In this document: piece after piece, positions 7,948 to 16,397 of the stretch | How the letters are laid out: each line of letters opens with the position of its first letter | How positions within the stretch are numbered: the stretch's first letter is position 1 | Origin: Paenibacillus wynnii | GTDB lineage: Bacteria; Bacillota; Bacilli; Paenibacillales; Paenibacillaceae | Reading direction: 5' to 3' | Length of the DNA stretch: 64,000 nt | Assembly: GCF_000757885.1 (NCBI RefSeq) | Contig: NZ_JQCR01000003.1 | Location: 1,612,001 to 1,676,000, forward strand | Notes under the pieces: generated by a model | The model's database searches: none | Told to the model about the DNA's origin: nothing | Seen by the model: the letters and a program-made list of their open reading frames with translations, nothing else | Made by a program: the position numbers and the translations under genes

Positions 7948-8643
7948 TTATGTGCTCGTTTCAGCACTACTATTGTCCTCATCTAACGGCGAGTTCAGAA
8001 TACCTAGAAGTAGAATTATCCAAAGCGGAATAGCATGTGCAGCAAATGAGGCCCAGGTGGAACCTGTATGTTGTGCAATCCAAGGTGCTATTAACATGCC
8101 AGGAATCACATAATCCCCAAATGTATTTATCTGTAAAGGTAAAATGTACCCTCTCCACATTAACTCTTCGCTAAACATTGCAAGGATATGTATCGGCACA
8201 AACAAGATAAACAATCTCCAATTTTTACTTAGCGATACATCAAAAAATTTAAATGGTGCCGGTAGGTAGCTGGGAGGAGAAAAAAATCGTAACCGTGCAA
8301 AAAACTTACCTACTGGCTCTAACAGTTGATCAAAGAGTATTGTCAAAATTACAGCTCCGAAAATCAACAACCAATCATCCCCATTAAAAGGTATAAGACG
8401 AAATCATTCTTTGAACAAGGAGATTGACATGGTTCCCCCGTCTAACCAATAGAGGAAAACTGATAAAGGTAGCAAAATAATGATTGGCATCCATAAGAAA
8501 AACCAAAAAGAAAATATTAATGAAACTCCTTTATTCATTATTTTCGGTGTCCAATAGTAAACATTCTTCTCATCGGCCCGCCTGAACAGGTAAAACGGTG
8601 CCGACTAAGCGATTACCAAATTTCCCAAGAATGGCAAAATCAT
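7948..8643 (-). pseudogene. CPBP intramembrane protease gene with two nonsense codons
   Basis: Reading from ATG 8643, directly after the stop of the phosphoesterase gene, one frame of 231 codons has the layout of a CPBP (Abi) protease. It has an N-terminal membrane segment, hydrophobic helices, FSEELMWRGYILP (the EExxxR motif) and a later HTGSTWASFAAHA helix. TAG at 8607-8605 (codon 13) and TGA at 8406-8404 (codon 80) interrupt it. The frame is otherwise intact on both sides of each stop, so decay is by point mutation. The surviving 140-codon 3' piece has a TTG but no convincing ribosome site. Confidence 0.8.
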
Positions 8644-9153
8644 TTATCCCTCTTCACTTGGAACCACCGCTGCTCTGATTTCTTCAAAGGTCAGCGGCTT
8701 ATAGTCCCAGTGCTCCACACAAATATTTAAATAACTGTTGCCCTCATATTTCTGACTATGGATATGACCGTGCACATTTACGAATGGCATATGCTTGTTC
8801 ATGTACATAGGTTCATGAGAGAGAAAGAAGAAATCCTTGTAAATCAGCGGATATGCCGTCACTTCAGCAAAACCTGCATCAAGCCACCAATCCCTACCCC
8901 GTCCACGGTCGTGGTTGCCCATGATCAGTATTTTGTAGCCGTTTAGTCTTACGAGAATAGCCTTTGTAGCTTCTTTGTTCAGAAATGAGAAATCACCCAG
9001 ATGAAAAACCTGATCCTCTTTTCCTACAACAGAATTCCAGCTGTCTATCATGAATTCATTCATCTGCTCCACATCTGTAAAAGGACGGGATTCAAAATCA
9101 ATGATATGCTTATGTCCAAAATGGTGATCTGATGTAAAAAATACATTACCCAT
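8644..9153 (-). CDS. calcineurin-like metallophosphoesterase (COG4186 type)
   Basis: 169 aa. Metal-binding motifs are in order: TSDHHFGH (residues 8-15), HLGDFSF, GNHDRGRGRD, and LSHEP ... NVHGHIH near the C-terminus. This is the compact single-domain phosphoesterase family often annotated as predicted phosphohydrolase; substrate unknown. Its stop is immediately followed by the ATG of the broken CPBP gene, so the two were one operon. Confidence 0.88.
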   Translation of the reverse strand: MGNVFFTSDHHFGHKHIIDFESRPFTDVEQMNEFMIDSWNSVVGKEDQVFHLGDFSFLNKEATKAILVRLNGYKILIMGNHDRGRGRDWWLDAGFAEVTAYPLIYKDFFFLSHEPMYMNKHMPFVNVHGHIHSQKYEGNSYLNICVEHWDYKPLTFEEIRAAVVPSEEG

Positions 9154-9222
9154 TATTTACCAATCCTCTCTCGATATCCTTCAGTCTTCTTAGCCATTGT
9201 ACTATGAGGTGCTGATGTAAAA

Positions 9223-9262
9223 AAGCTCCGGCTTCCCAATCGTCTGGGGAAGCTCGGAGCTT
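9223..9262 (-). terminator. terminator of the zinc-ribbon gene
   Basis: AAGCTCCG/CGGAGCTT and CTTCCC/GGGAAG pair in a long hairpin, followed by TTTTTT on the minus strand. It separates the upstream zinc-ribbon gene from the phosphoesterase gene. Confidence 0.85.
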
Positions 9263-9288
9263 ATTCAGGGTGTTCACTTCCTTACCTA

Positions 9289-9690
9289 TCATTTGCGGAA
9301 TCGACGTCGTTTATCAGCAACATGGATGAGTTCTGCTATTGAGGATACCGATTCATTCTCAAGTAGCCATTCACGCATAGCTCTGATGGCCTCAACCTGT
9401 CCATCGCCTTTATCTCGCCAGGTTAAGAGTTCCACCACTTGTATAACCAGTGCCGTTAAACTGCTATTATTGGTCTGCGTCTGATCCGCACGAATTTTTT
9501 GGAACAGGGCTTCATTTTCCCAATCAATCAGTATTTCTTCGGCTATCGTTGGCCGCATGACGGTAAATGTTTTACGGCAATCCGGGCAGCATACAACGGA
9601 CACAGGCTCCCCGCTGAATACCACTTCGATTTTCCGTTCACAATGCTGACATGCAAAACTCACTTGAATTTTAAAGGGTTCATCGTTCAC
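9289..9690 (-). CDS. hypothetical zinc-ribbon protein (133 aa)
   Basis: GTG start with AAAGGAGGG upstream. Two Cys pairs (CQHC near residue 14, CPDC near residue 35) make an N-terminal zinc ribbon. A helical region with a conserved-looking WLLENESVSSIAEL segment and a basic tail KRRRFRK follows. It has its own terminator. Possibly nucleic-acid binding; no family recognised. Confidence 0.7.
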   Translation of the reverse strand: MNDEPFKIQVSFACQHCERKIEVVFSGEPVSVVCCPDCRKTFTVMRPTIAEEILIDWENEALFQKIRADQTQTNNSSLTALVIQVVELLTWRDKGDGQVEAIRAMREWLLENESVSSIAELIHVADKRRRFRK

Positions 9691-9835
9691 TCGGACAGCC
9701 CTCCTTTACTTGGCTTTGAAAAAAGCACACTAACTGTTTACCCATTTCTTTTTAGAAATGACCCATTTGAAGCGGCCCGATTGATCTTTTTCATAATAAT
9801 TGTTGAGATTTTACCAAATGCATACAAATTACAGT

Positions 9836-10222
9836 CTAAAAGGCTTCTTTGATATGGTATAGTGAGGCAACACTTAAATCGCTGTTCAATATTACGCTGA
9901 TCACATCGAAAGAAAGAGGACCCTCCGGATGGCGTTTCATATACAAATAAACTTCCGCTACGCTGCGTACTTGTTGTATTTTGCGGACATTAACGGATTC
10001 TTCCGGACTCCCTTGTAAAGTTCTATTACTGCGGCTGCGTACCTCCACAAAAGTAAGACGACCCCGTTCCCAGGCAATAATGTCAATCTCACCACTGCGG
10101 CATCTCCAATTCCGTTCAATAATTTCATAACCTAAGGAAGACAGATATTGAGCAGCTGCTTCTTCAGCAGCGAAACCCTTCTGTTTGCGGTTATATTTCG
10201 CTCCAGGAGTCAGATTGTTCAT
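9836..10222 (-). CDS. yraN: YraN-family (UPF0102) endonuclease-like protein
   Basis: 128 aa with GFAAEEAAAQYLSSLGYEI, then RCRSGEIDIIAW and LTFVEVRSRSN. This is the Holliday-junction-resolvase-like PD-(D/E)XK fold (GEID ... VEV(K/R)) of the UPF0102 family. It overlaps ylqH by four bases. In Paenibacillus-type genomes it sits next to comM or the ylq cluster, as here. Biochemical role is not established. Confidence 0.9.
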   Translation of the reverse strand: MNNLTPGAKYNRKQKGFAAEEAAAQYLSSLGYEIIERNWRCRSGEIDIIAWERGRLTFVEVRSRSNRTLQGSPEESVNVRKIQQVRSVAEVYLYMKRHPEGPLSFDVISVILNSDLSVASLYHIKEAF

Positions 10223-10521
10223 TTCAACTTCCGCGCCCCCGCTGACCGGTCACTTTGATAGACAAAGCTCAGTACCTCGGCTACCAGTTGATAAAGCTCG
10301 GCCGGTATTTGCTGGTCAAGATCTAGCTTCGACAACACCTCTACCAATGCGGCATCCTCCTGAACAGCAACCCCATTCTCTTTGGCCTTCTGTAATATGA
10401 TATCTGCCACAGCTCCTTGGCCCTTGGCTACCACCATTGGAGCTTCACTTTGGCCGGGAGTGTATTTGAGAGCAACTGCTTTTTTGAGTCTTTGTGAAAC
10501 TTGATCGGGATGCTCATTCAT
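10219..10521 (-). CDS. ylqH: YlqH, FlhB C-terminal-like protein
   Basis: 100 aa; ALKYTPGQSEAPMVVAKGQG resembles the cytoplasmic end of FlhB/YscU export-switch proteins (normally around the NPTH cleavage site, here replaced by TPGQ). AELYQLVAEVLSFVYQSD at the end is typical of the family. It is the stand-alone partner seen in Bacillus next to ylqG, and overlaps both neighbours by four bases. A role in flagellar type III export is suggested by homology only. Confidence 0.88.
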   Translation of the reverse strand: MNEHPDQVSQRLKKAVALKYTPGQSEAPMVVAKGQGAVADIILQKAKENGVAVQEDAALVEVLSKLDLDQQIPAELYQLVAEVLSFVYQSDRSAGARKLK

Positions 10522-12680
10522 ATCCGATAATCCACCCCTTTATAAGAATCGGGAACAAAATCGGTAAGCTTCCCCAGATTTTTATCCGAATCGGTTCCTT
10601 TCAGAACGGGAAGCGGCTCTGTTTTGAGTCCTGACAGCTGGTAACCGATGGATTCTACCGCTGCTTTGATCTCATCCCGCCGGTTCTCCAGCAGCTCTAG
10701 AACCCAAGGTTCATTATTATGAAGCTTCAAGCTTACGATACGATCCACCACCTGAACGTCAACAAGAGTCTGACCCAGACGTTTCATGTCCAGATCGAAC
10801 CATAATCGGCAATTGGCCGCATCCAGTTCACCCTTCCGTCCCCGTCTGGATTGAATATGGACGGATGCAGTCTCTTCCCCGTTTGGCCCTTGTAGGGGCA
10901 AGAACAGGGTCACCTGAGCAAAAGGTGCCGTCCGATCCGTGTTCAGCAGCAGCTGCTGACCGGTCATATGCTGCACCAATTGACTGGCGGCTTCCTTGAG
11001 CGCCGGCGGAACCTCGCTGCTGCCCAGCACTTGCAGCAGCACGCCCTTCAGTGTGTCGGCGTTCTCCACTTCGCCGACAGAAGCGTTCAGCGCCGGTAAC
11101 ACCGATGCTGAACGCCCATCCGCGGCGATACCAGCCGCCGCGGGACGTGCCTCTGCGGCGATGGCTGCGCCGCCGCGTACGGCCTGCTGCTCGTGCTCCG
11201 CACCGAGCAGCTTCAGCACCCGCCCCACCCACGACTCTGTGTCGTGGGCGGGAGCGGGTGCGCCCTGCAGCGGCTGCGCAGCGGCTGCAGGGCTGTCCCC
11301 CCCGCGCGGCGCACTCGCTGCGGGGGCCGGTTCTTGTCCCGCCGCGGCAGCGGGCGGGACTGCGGCGAGCTGCGGCAGGGTGCCGCGCAGCTCCGTAAGC
11401 ACGCCCTGCAGCTTCGCGAGCAGGGCAGGGGCGGATGGTGCTGTACGATTGCCAGCACCCTCCATAACCGCTGTACCGTTGCCAGCGGTCACTGTATTAA
11501 CTCCATTGGTCGGATCTTTCACTGCTCCGGAAGAACCACCTGTATCTCCAGCAGTTTTAACCGCTATAGTTGCATTACCAGCCCTCTCAGCACCTTTACC
11601 TTCAGGGAGATTACTGGCTGAACTCACATTGCCTTTTTCTGCACCGGGTATACCGTCCATATCCTGCAGTAGACTCGCCGGACTATTCCCTGCTAAGGTT
11701 CCTAAAGCCCCCCCTACTGGAGACCCATTCGGGGCTTGAGGAAACCCATTCCCAGAAGTAACTACGACTTCACCCGCTCCAGCACGAACCCCGCTAGATA
11801 GATTCCGCCCTCCGTTCGTGGCCTCATCCGTTACGTCCAGAGATTGACTCACATCAACGTTTCCAGTTGGGACAGCTCCCGTTCCTTTGGATGATGGAAT
11901 CCCTTTCTCCAAGCTGTTCAGTGGTATCTTCCCTGTCCTTGAGTCCGAGACTCCATCGTCAGTTGTTGTTTGCGATACTGTTTCCCCTGTGCTTGAGGCT
12001 TTCGGCATACTATTTGTAATCTCGGCCTCTGAAGAAGGAATAGGAACACCTGTTAATGTTGCTCCTTCTCCGCCTCCTTTCTTTTGTCCTACCCATACAT
12101 TCAACTGCTCCTCCAAATTGGCTATCAGCTGATGAAGCTGCGGACCAAAGACAGCTTGCTGCAATCCCTTTACACTCTCAGCTGTAACTGGCAACCCTCT
12201 TTTAACGGAGATAACTGCGGCTTCGAGCCACTGTTCTGTCGGAACTCCCGCAGGCTTGGCATTCATGACTGCCTTCAGCATCTCTGCAGTTTCCTTGGTA
12301 AGAGGAACTCCTCCGGACTGCATCGCCTGTACAATTTCACGGCCTGCTTTAGCATCCGATAGACCCAAGGTTTCCAACGCTTCGCCCATACTTTGCGGAG
12401 AGACCAAAGCAGCTTCACCCATGGATACGGCCTTTAATACGGGAAGCCCGCCCTCACCGGGAGGAGACACCTGAAGATTCATCGTTTGCCCTACCTTCAG
12501 CGGTGTTTCCAGCTCCGCACGAACCGGGGTGCCTTGGATCTGGACAACCGCTTCTTTACCCGACTCTGACACACTAAGAACGACACCTCGCACAATCTGC
12601 CCTTCCTTAAGCTCTAAAGACTTCGGTTCCGTCACCTTGCTGTCTCCGAGAAGTCCACGAATCATGGATCCAATGTTCAT
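10518..12680 (-). CDS. ylqG: YlqG-like protein with FliK-type C-terminal domain
   Basis: 720 aa. N-terminal 100 residues: LKEGQIVRGVVLSVSESGKEAVVQIQG, a small beta domain. A long Ser/Thr/Gly/Asn-rich then Ala/Pro-rich disordered middle spans about residues 200-545. The C-terminus (about 575-720) has QVTLFLPLQGPNGEETASVHI and a FliK hook-length-control-like fold. The middle coincides with a GC-rich stretch (about 11.05-11.45 kb). Much longer than the Bacillus relative because of the linker. It likely acts with YlqH, but function is not established. Confidence 0.8.
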   Translation of the reverse strand: MNIGSMIRGLLGDSKVTEPKSLELKEGQIVRGVVLSVSESGKEAVVQIQGTPVRAELETPLKVGQTMNLQVSPPGEGGLPVLKAVSMGEAALVSPQSMGEALETLGLSDAKAGREIVQAMQSGGVPLTKETAEMLKAVMNAKPAGVPTEQWLEAAVISVKRGLPVTAESVKGLQQAVFGPQLHQLIANLEEQLNVWVGQKKGGGEGATLTGVPIPSSEAEITNSMPKASSTGETVSQTTTDDGVSDSRTGKIPLNSLEKGIPSSKGTGAVPTGNVDVSQSLDVTDEATNGGRNLSSGVRAGAGEVVVTSGNGFPQAPNGSPVGGALGTLAGNSPASLLQDMDGIPGAEKGNVSSASNLPEGKGAERAGNATIAVKTAGDTGGSSGAVKDPTNGVNTVTAGNGTAVMEGAGNRTAPSAPALLAKLQGVLTELRGTLPQLAAVPPAAAAGQEPAPAASAPRGGDSPAAAAQPLQGAPAPAHDTESWVGRVLKLLGAEHEQQAVRGGAAIAAEARPAAAGIAADGRSASVLPALNASVGEVENADTLKGVLLQVLGSSEVPPALKEAASQLVQHMTGQQLLLNTDRTAPFAQVTLFLPLQGPNGEETASVHIQSRRGRKGELDAANCRLWFDLDMKRLGQTLVDVQVVDRIVSLKLHNNEPWVLELLENRRDEIKAAVESIGYQLSGLKTEPLPVLKGTDSDKNLGKLTDFVPDSYKGVDYRI

Positions 12681-12796
12681 TCTGCACCCTCCCTTCTATT
12701 CATAACTAACTTTCTATCTACCAGCTTTTATCTTTTTATCTTTAATCTTTAATGTTTTAGTATTTATATCGGCTTATGCCTCTCATTTGTTTCATT

Positions 12797-13423
12797 CTAA
12801 AAAAGGGTCTGCTGTTCAGCCATTATTCGCCCGAGAAAACTGCGCCTATGCATCGGTGTCGCCCCTAGCGTCGTAATTTGTTCCCTATGCAATTTGGTCG
12901 CATACCCCTTATGTATCGCAATTCCGTAATCCGGATACCATTCATGCCACAAGCCTTCACAGAGTCTGTCTCTCGTTACTTTGGCCACAATAGATGCAGC
13001 AGCAATCGACTGGCTGTTCGCATCCCCTTTAATAATAGCCCGCTGCGGGAGAGGCAAATCTACCTTCTCGGCGTCAACCAGCATATAATCCGGCATCTGA
13101 TTTAAGCCCTCAATTGCTTTTTTCATAGCCAAACGGGAAGCCTGTTTTATATTTATCTCATCGATTACTCGAGAATCCACATGCCCCACGCCAACTGCCA
13201 GAGCTTGCTCCATAATAATTTCAAATAAGGCATCTCTTTTCTTGGCAGTCAACTTTTTGGAATCGTCTACTCCTTCAATAATAAGTCCCTCCGGTAAAAT
13301 AACAGCCGCCGCCACAACATCACCGAATAAACAACCCCGACCGACTTCATCTACACCAGCAATGTGGCGAAAAGACTGCTCCCAGCACTCTTTTTCATAT
13401 AACAGCATATCAACAGTACTCAC
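12797..13423 (-). CDS. rnhB: ribonuclease HII
   Basis: Removes RNA primers and misincorporated ribonucleotides from DNA. IAGVDEVGRGCLFGDVVAAA gives the catalytic Asp-Glu of the DEVGRG motif; later VDDSKKL, MLVDAEKV and KGDANSQSIAAASIVAKVTRD with the remaining Asp residues. I start at GTG 13423 (GAAGGTAAA upstream; 208 aa). ATG 13408 is an alternative, while the longer frame to 13705 runs through the rbgA terminator and is rejected. It is separated from rbgA by that terminator. Confidence 0.93.
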   Translation of the reverse strand: MSTVDMLLYEKECWEQSFRHIAGVDEVGRGCLFGDVVAAAVILPEGLIIEGVDDSKKLTAKKRDALFEIIMEQALAVGVGHVDSRVIDEINIKQASRLAMKKAIEGLNQMPDYMLVDAEKVDLPLPQRAIIKGDANSQSIAAASIVAKVTRDRLCEGLWHEWYPDYGIAIHKGYATKLHREQITTLGATPMHRRSFLGRIMAEQQTLF

Positions 13424-13558
13424 TTTACCTTCACCGCCAATTATAATTTCTCCAAAACGCTTACACATCAGCTTACCATACGAATGCTTATGGGGGCATC
13501 CCTCTTTAGTCTTGTTAAATTGTTCAAAAAGTGACTTTGGGGCACGCAAAAATAAAAA

Positions 13559-13583
13559 GAGCCAACCGACAATCGGCTGGCTC
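13559..13583 (-). terminator. terminator after rbgA
   Basis: GAGCCA/TGGCTC with an inner CCGA/TCGG pairing forms a hairpin followed by TTTTTATTTTT on the minus strand. Confidence 0.8.
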
Positions 13584-13628
13584 TTCCATCCATTTACAAC
13601 GTTATAATCCGTTCTATGTAGCGCTGGT

Positions 13629-14489
13629 TTATGGAGTCTCCAGCGTAAAACGGCCAAGCTTACCTTCACGTAGCTCATGTAAAAGTGTTCGGGAGGCTTT
13701 CTCAAGATCTACCCGTCCCCCACTGATCAGACAACCACGTTTCCGACCTATCGCTTCCAAAACAGCTACGATCTCATCCGGATTTCCCAAATCTTCAGGA
13801 AGCTTCTCAATTCCAAAACGCTCTTTAAATCTGGACCCGTAATCCTTAACCAGATACTTCACTGCATAAAAAGCAATTTCCTCAATATTGAGGATTTCCT
13901 CTTTGATGGCACCCGTTGCCGCCAGACGGTAACCTACCTCTTGATCCTCGAACTTCGGCCACAGAATACCCGGGGTATCCAGCAGTTCCAAATTCCCACC
14001 CGTCTTGATCCATTGTTGACCTTTGGTTACACCTGGGCGGTCACCGACCGCAGCAATGTGCCTTCCGGCCATTTTGTTGATCAATGTAGACTTCCCTACG
14101 TTAGGGATACCGACGATAAGTGCACGGGAAGGCCTCGGGTTCATACCTCTGGCAATTTGCCGATCGATCTTTTCCTTTAGCAGTAGCTTGACCTGCTCCG
14201 GAATTTCTTTAATACCCGTTCCAGTAGAAGCATCTACAGGATGTGCGACATGTCCTTCTGCCTTAAAGTATGCCAACCACTTCCGTGTTGCTTCCGGATC
14301 CGCTAAATCGGCTTTGTTCAGAATAATAAGCCTTGGCTTGTCCCGCAAAATATCATCAATCATCGGATTGCGACTGGAAAGAGGAAGACGTGAATCGAGC
14401 AGTTCTATTGCAACGTCAATCAGCTTCAGCTTAGCCTCGATTTGCCGTCTAGCCTTCGTCATATGACCAGGAAACCATTGTATGGCCAT
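13629..14489 (-). CDS. rbgA: ribosome biogenesis GTPase RbgA (YlqF)
   Basis: 286 aa from ATG 14489 with GGAGG eight bases upstream. N-terminus MAIQWFPGHMTKARRQI is the family signature. The GTPase motifs are circularly permuted: G4 LNKADLAD first, then G1 GIPNVGKST and G3 DTPGI. A C-terminal RNA-binding domain follows. RbgA drives late 50S assembly. It sits between lepB and rnhB as in Bacillus. Confidence 0.96.
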   Translation of the reverse strand: MAIQWFPGHMTKARRQIEAKLKLIDVAIELLDSRLPLSSRNPMIDDILRDKPRLIILNKADLADPEATRKWLAYFKAEGHVAHPVDASTGTGIKEIPEQVKLLLKEKIDRQIARGMNPRPSRALIVGIPNVGKSTLINKMAGRHIAAVGDRPGVTKGQQWIKTGGNLELLDTPGILWPKFEDQEVGYRLAATGAIKEEILNIEEIAFYAVKYLVKDYGSRFKERFGIEKLPEDLGNPDEIVAVLEAIGRKRGCLISGGRVDLEKASRTLLHELREGKLGRFTLETP

Positions 14490-14517
14490 TGCCGTCACCT
14501 CCTTTGACTTCTATACA

Positions 14518-15138
14518 TTAATGGTTAATCAATTCAATATCTTTCACAGGCCAGAATATTAAATCTGCCCGTCCCACTATATCACCCAAAGGTACATAGC
14601 CGATCATCCGGCTGTCTGTACTATCGGAGCGGTTATCGCCCATTACGAATATATGACCTTCGGGCACAGTGCCGTCCGTGAATTTTTCGTTAGGGAAGTT
14701 CTTATCATTATACAAAGAATTATTTTTATGCGCATCATCGATCACACCTTGGATATAAGTTTCGTTCACCGGTTCACCGTTAACTGTAACGACATCCCCT
14801 TCTACTTTCACCTTATCTCCAGCTACACCAATTACACGCTTAATGAAATCCCTGCCCTCTGACGGCACATGGAATACGATAACCTCACCCTTTTTAGGAG
14901 ATCTAATATCGTATAAAATCTCGTTCACAATTACCCGCTCTCCGGTATGGAAATTAGGCTTCATGGAAGGCCCGTCTACAATAAACGGTTTGAACAAAAG
15001 CCAGCGAATCAGAACAACAAGCACTAAAGCAATCGCAATAGCCTTCAACCATTCCAATACTTCATTTTTCTGCTTGGGAGGAAGCTGCTGACTAGACTCT
15101 CCAGTCTCCCCTGGTCCCTGCGGCAAATCCTGCTGCAT
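14518..15138 (-). CDS. lepB: signal peptidase I
   Basis: 206 aa. One N-terminal membrane segment (about residues 27-47) is followed by DGPSMKP (catalytic Ser), then FIKRVIGVAGDKV (catalytic Lys) and FVMGDNRSDSTDSR. Gram-positive Sip-type length. It removes signal peptides from exported proteins at the outer membrane face. It lies between rplS and rbgA in the usual order. Confidence 0.96.
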   Translation of the reverse strand: MQQDLPQGPGETGESSQQLPPKQKNEVLEWLKAIAIALVLVVLIRWLLFKPFIVDGPSMKPNFHTGERVIVNEILYDIRSPKKGEVIVFHVPSEGRDFIKRVIGVAGDKVKVEGDVVTVNGEPVNETYIQGVIDDAHKNNSLYNDKNFPNEKFTDGTVPEGHIFVMGDNRSDSTDSRMIGYVPLGDIVGRADLIFWPVKDIELINH

Positions 15139-15296
15139 AGTTCACCATCCTCTCCTTTTACTGACATTACTATTCAAACACAAAAAAACTCCCACCAAAA
15201 ATCCCTCCACAGATACTCCTTCAGGAGGTCTTTTTGGAGAAGCCATTCCCCAGCGCTCTATTATGAACAGTAATTCCTTGTATTTTGATAAAACGA

Positions 15297-15320
15297 AAGG
15301 GACTTGAAATCAAGCCCCTT
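15297..15320 (-). terminator. terminator after rplS
   Basis: A GGGGCTTGA/TCAAGTCCC stem (one G-U pair in the minus-strand RNA) is followed by TTTCGTTTT. Confidence 0.7.
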
Positions 15321-15335
15321 CCTTTTGTCACTATA

Positions 15336-15680
15336 CTAGCGACGGATTTCTTTAATTCTTGCTGCTTTACCGCGTAGTTCACGAAGATAGTAAAGTTTCG
15401 CACGACGAACTTTACCACGACGAGCCACTTCGATTTTTTCGATTTTAGGCGAGTTGAATGGGAAAGTTCTTTCCACACCAACACCGTAAGAGATTTTACG
15501 AACTGTAAAAGTCTCACCGATTCCACCGCCGCGACGTTTGATTACAACGCCTTCGAACAACTGGATACGCTCACGAGTTCCCTCGATAACTTTTACATGT
15601 ACTTTCAAAGTGTCACCCGGACGAAAATTAGGGAGATCTTTGCGAAGTTGCTCTTGCGTAATAGCTTGTAGGATATTCAT
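15336..15680 (-). CDS. rplS: 50S ribosomal protein L19
   Basis: 114 aa: FRPGDTLKVHVKVIEGTRER, then FTVRKISYGVGVERTFP and ending RGKAARIKEIRR. Full length for the family, with AGGAGG upstream. It is its own unit here, with a long leader and terminator, cut off from trmD by 2.5 kb. Confidence 0.98.
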   Translation of the reverse strand: MNILQAITQEQLRKDLPNFRPGDTLKVHVKVIEGTRERIQLFEGVVIKRRGGGIGETFTVRKISYGVGVERTFPFNSPKIEKIEVARRGKVRRAKLYYLRELRGKAARIKEIRR

Positions 15681-15689
15681 TTATGACTT

Positions 15690-15785
15690 CCTCCTTCCGT
15701 ACAGGTGTTCATGCCTCTTCCAGAGAGAACTTAGCTCTCCATCATTATCCGCAGAGGACCACCGTATTCCACACAACAAAAATAA
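15690..15785 (-). promoter_or_regulatory. possible L19 leader RNA upstream of rplS
   Basis: The roughly 100-base leader has pairable segments (for example AGAGAG/CTCTCT near 15722-15740) ahead of the ribosome site. Bacillota rplS genes often carry an autoregulatory L19 leader; a match to that family was not verified. Confidence 0.35.
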
Positions 15786-15835
15786 TAATACCATAATGGA
15801 ATATTTATTTCAACTTATATTATTATATTTATCTA

Positions 15836-16132
15836 CTATATTGGTAACATATCTTGCTTCTTCGCCTTTGTACGGCAGTCCTTACATAATCCGACCACTG
15901 TTCCATTGTCCTGAGCGTAGAAGATTAGCTTTCCATTTTTCTTTTTACAGGAAGAGCAGGGCTGTTCCCCGCTTATTTTCTTAGTATTGCGATGCCTGTC
16001 CATGGATATAACATTACTTTTGGAGGTACGCTGATCCGCTTTCTGGTCTCTTGTTCGGCGATTAAGAAAATAAATGAATGCCAATACTACTAGCAATAGG
16101 ATCATAATAACGGCATATCGCATTTTTGCCAT
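15836..16132 (-). CDS. hypothetical membrane-anchored CxxC protein (98 aa)
   Basis: An N-terminal hydrophobic segment (residues 5-24) is followed by basic RRTRDQK, then a C-terminal pair of CxxC motifs: CSSC near residue 59 and CKDC near residue 83. This suggests a cytoplasmic zinc or redox finger on a membrane anchor. It lies upstream of rplS in the same orientation but about 155 bases away. No family recognised. Confidence 0.65.
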   Translation of the reverse strand: MAKMRYAVIMILLLVVLAFIYFLNRRTRDQKADQRTSKSNVISMDRHRNTKKISGEQPCSSCKKKNGKLIFYAQDNGTVVGLCKDCRTKAKKQDMLPI

Positions 16133-16397
16133 ACCTTCTCTCTTACGGCATTTGAACTATATTATCTATTATAAGATAATTTTTTTTAGAGGAACATACT
16201 ATTTTGATACTCATTTATTTCTCCGTTAAATATTGTATTGTATTCCCCAAAGAATCCTAGTCTAAAGTCCAGTATATAATTCCTCCTACAGCCCCTTTTA
16301 CAATAAATTTCCATCTTATATACTGATATAAGCACAAAATCATATTACATAACAACCAACATCAAAGAATGACCCTATAATAAGGAGGATTTATTGA

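Noticed and set aside
7538..8113. 191-codon plus frame after the recombinase
   Set aside because: It is an out-of-frame shadow of comM that also runs antisense through the CPBP gene.
8404..8607. Stop codons in the CPBP gene as selenocysteine or readthrough signals
   Set aside because: One is TAG and one TGA, with no SECIS-like hairpin noted and no catalytic role at those positions; decay is simpler.
10996..11739. Long plus-strand open frames (up to 247 codons) opposite ylqG
   Set aside because: They arise from the GC-rich Ala/Pro linker of ylqG, have improbable Ala/Ser/Pro composition and no ribosome sites.
13424..13705. N-terminal extension of RNase HII
   Set aside because: The extension is encoded across the rbgA terminator and has no homology-like features; the family starts near MLLYEKE.
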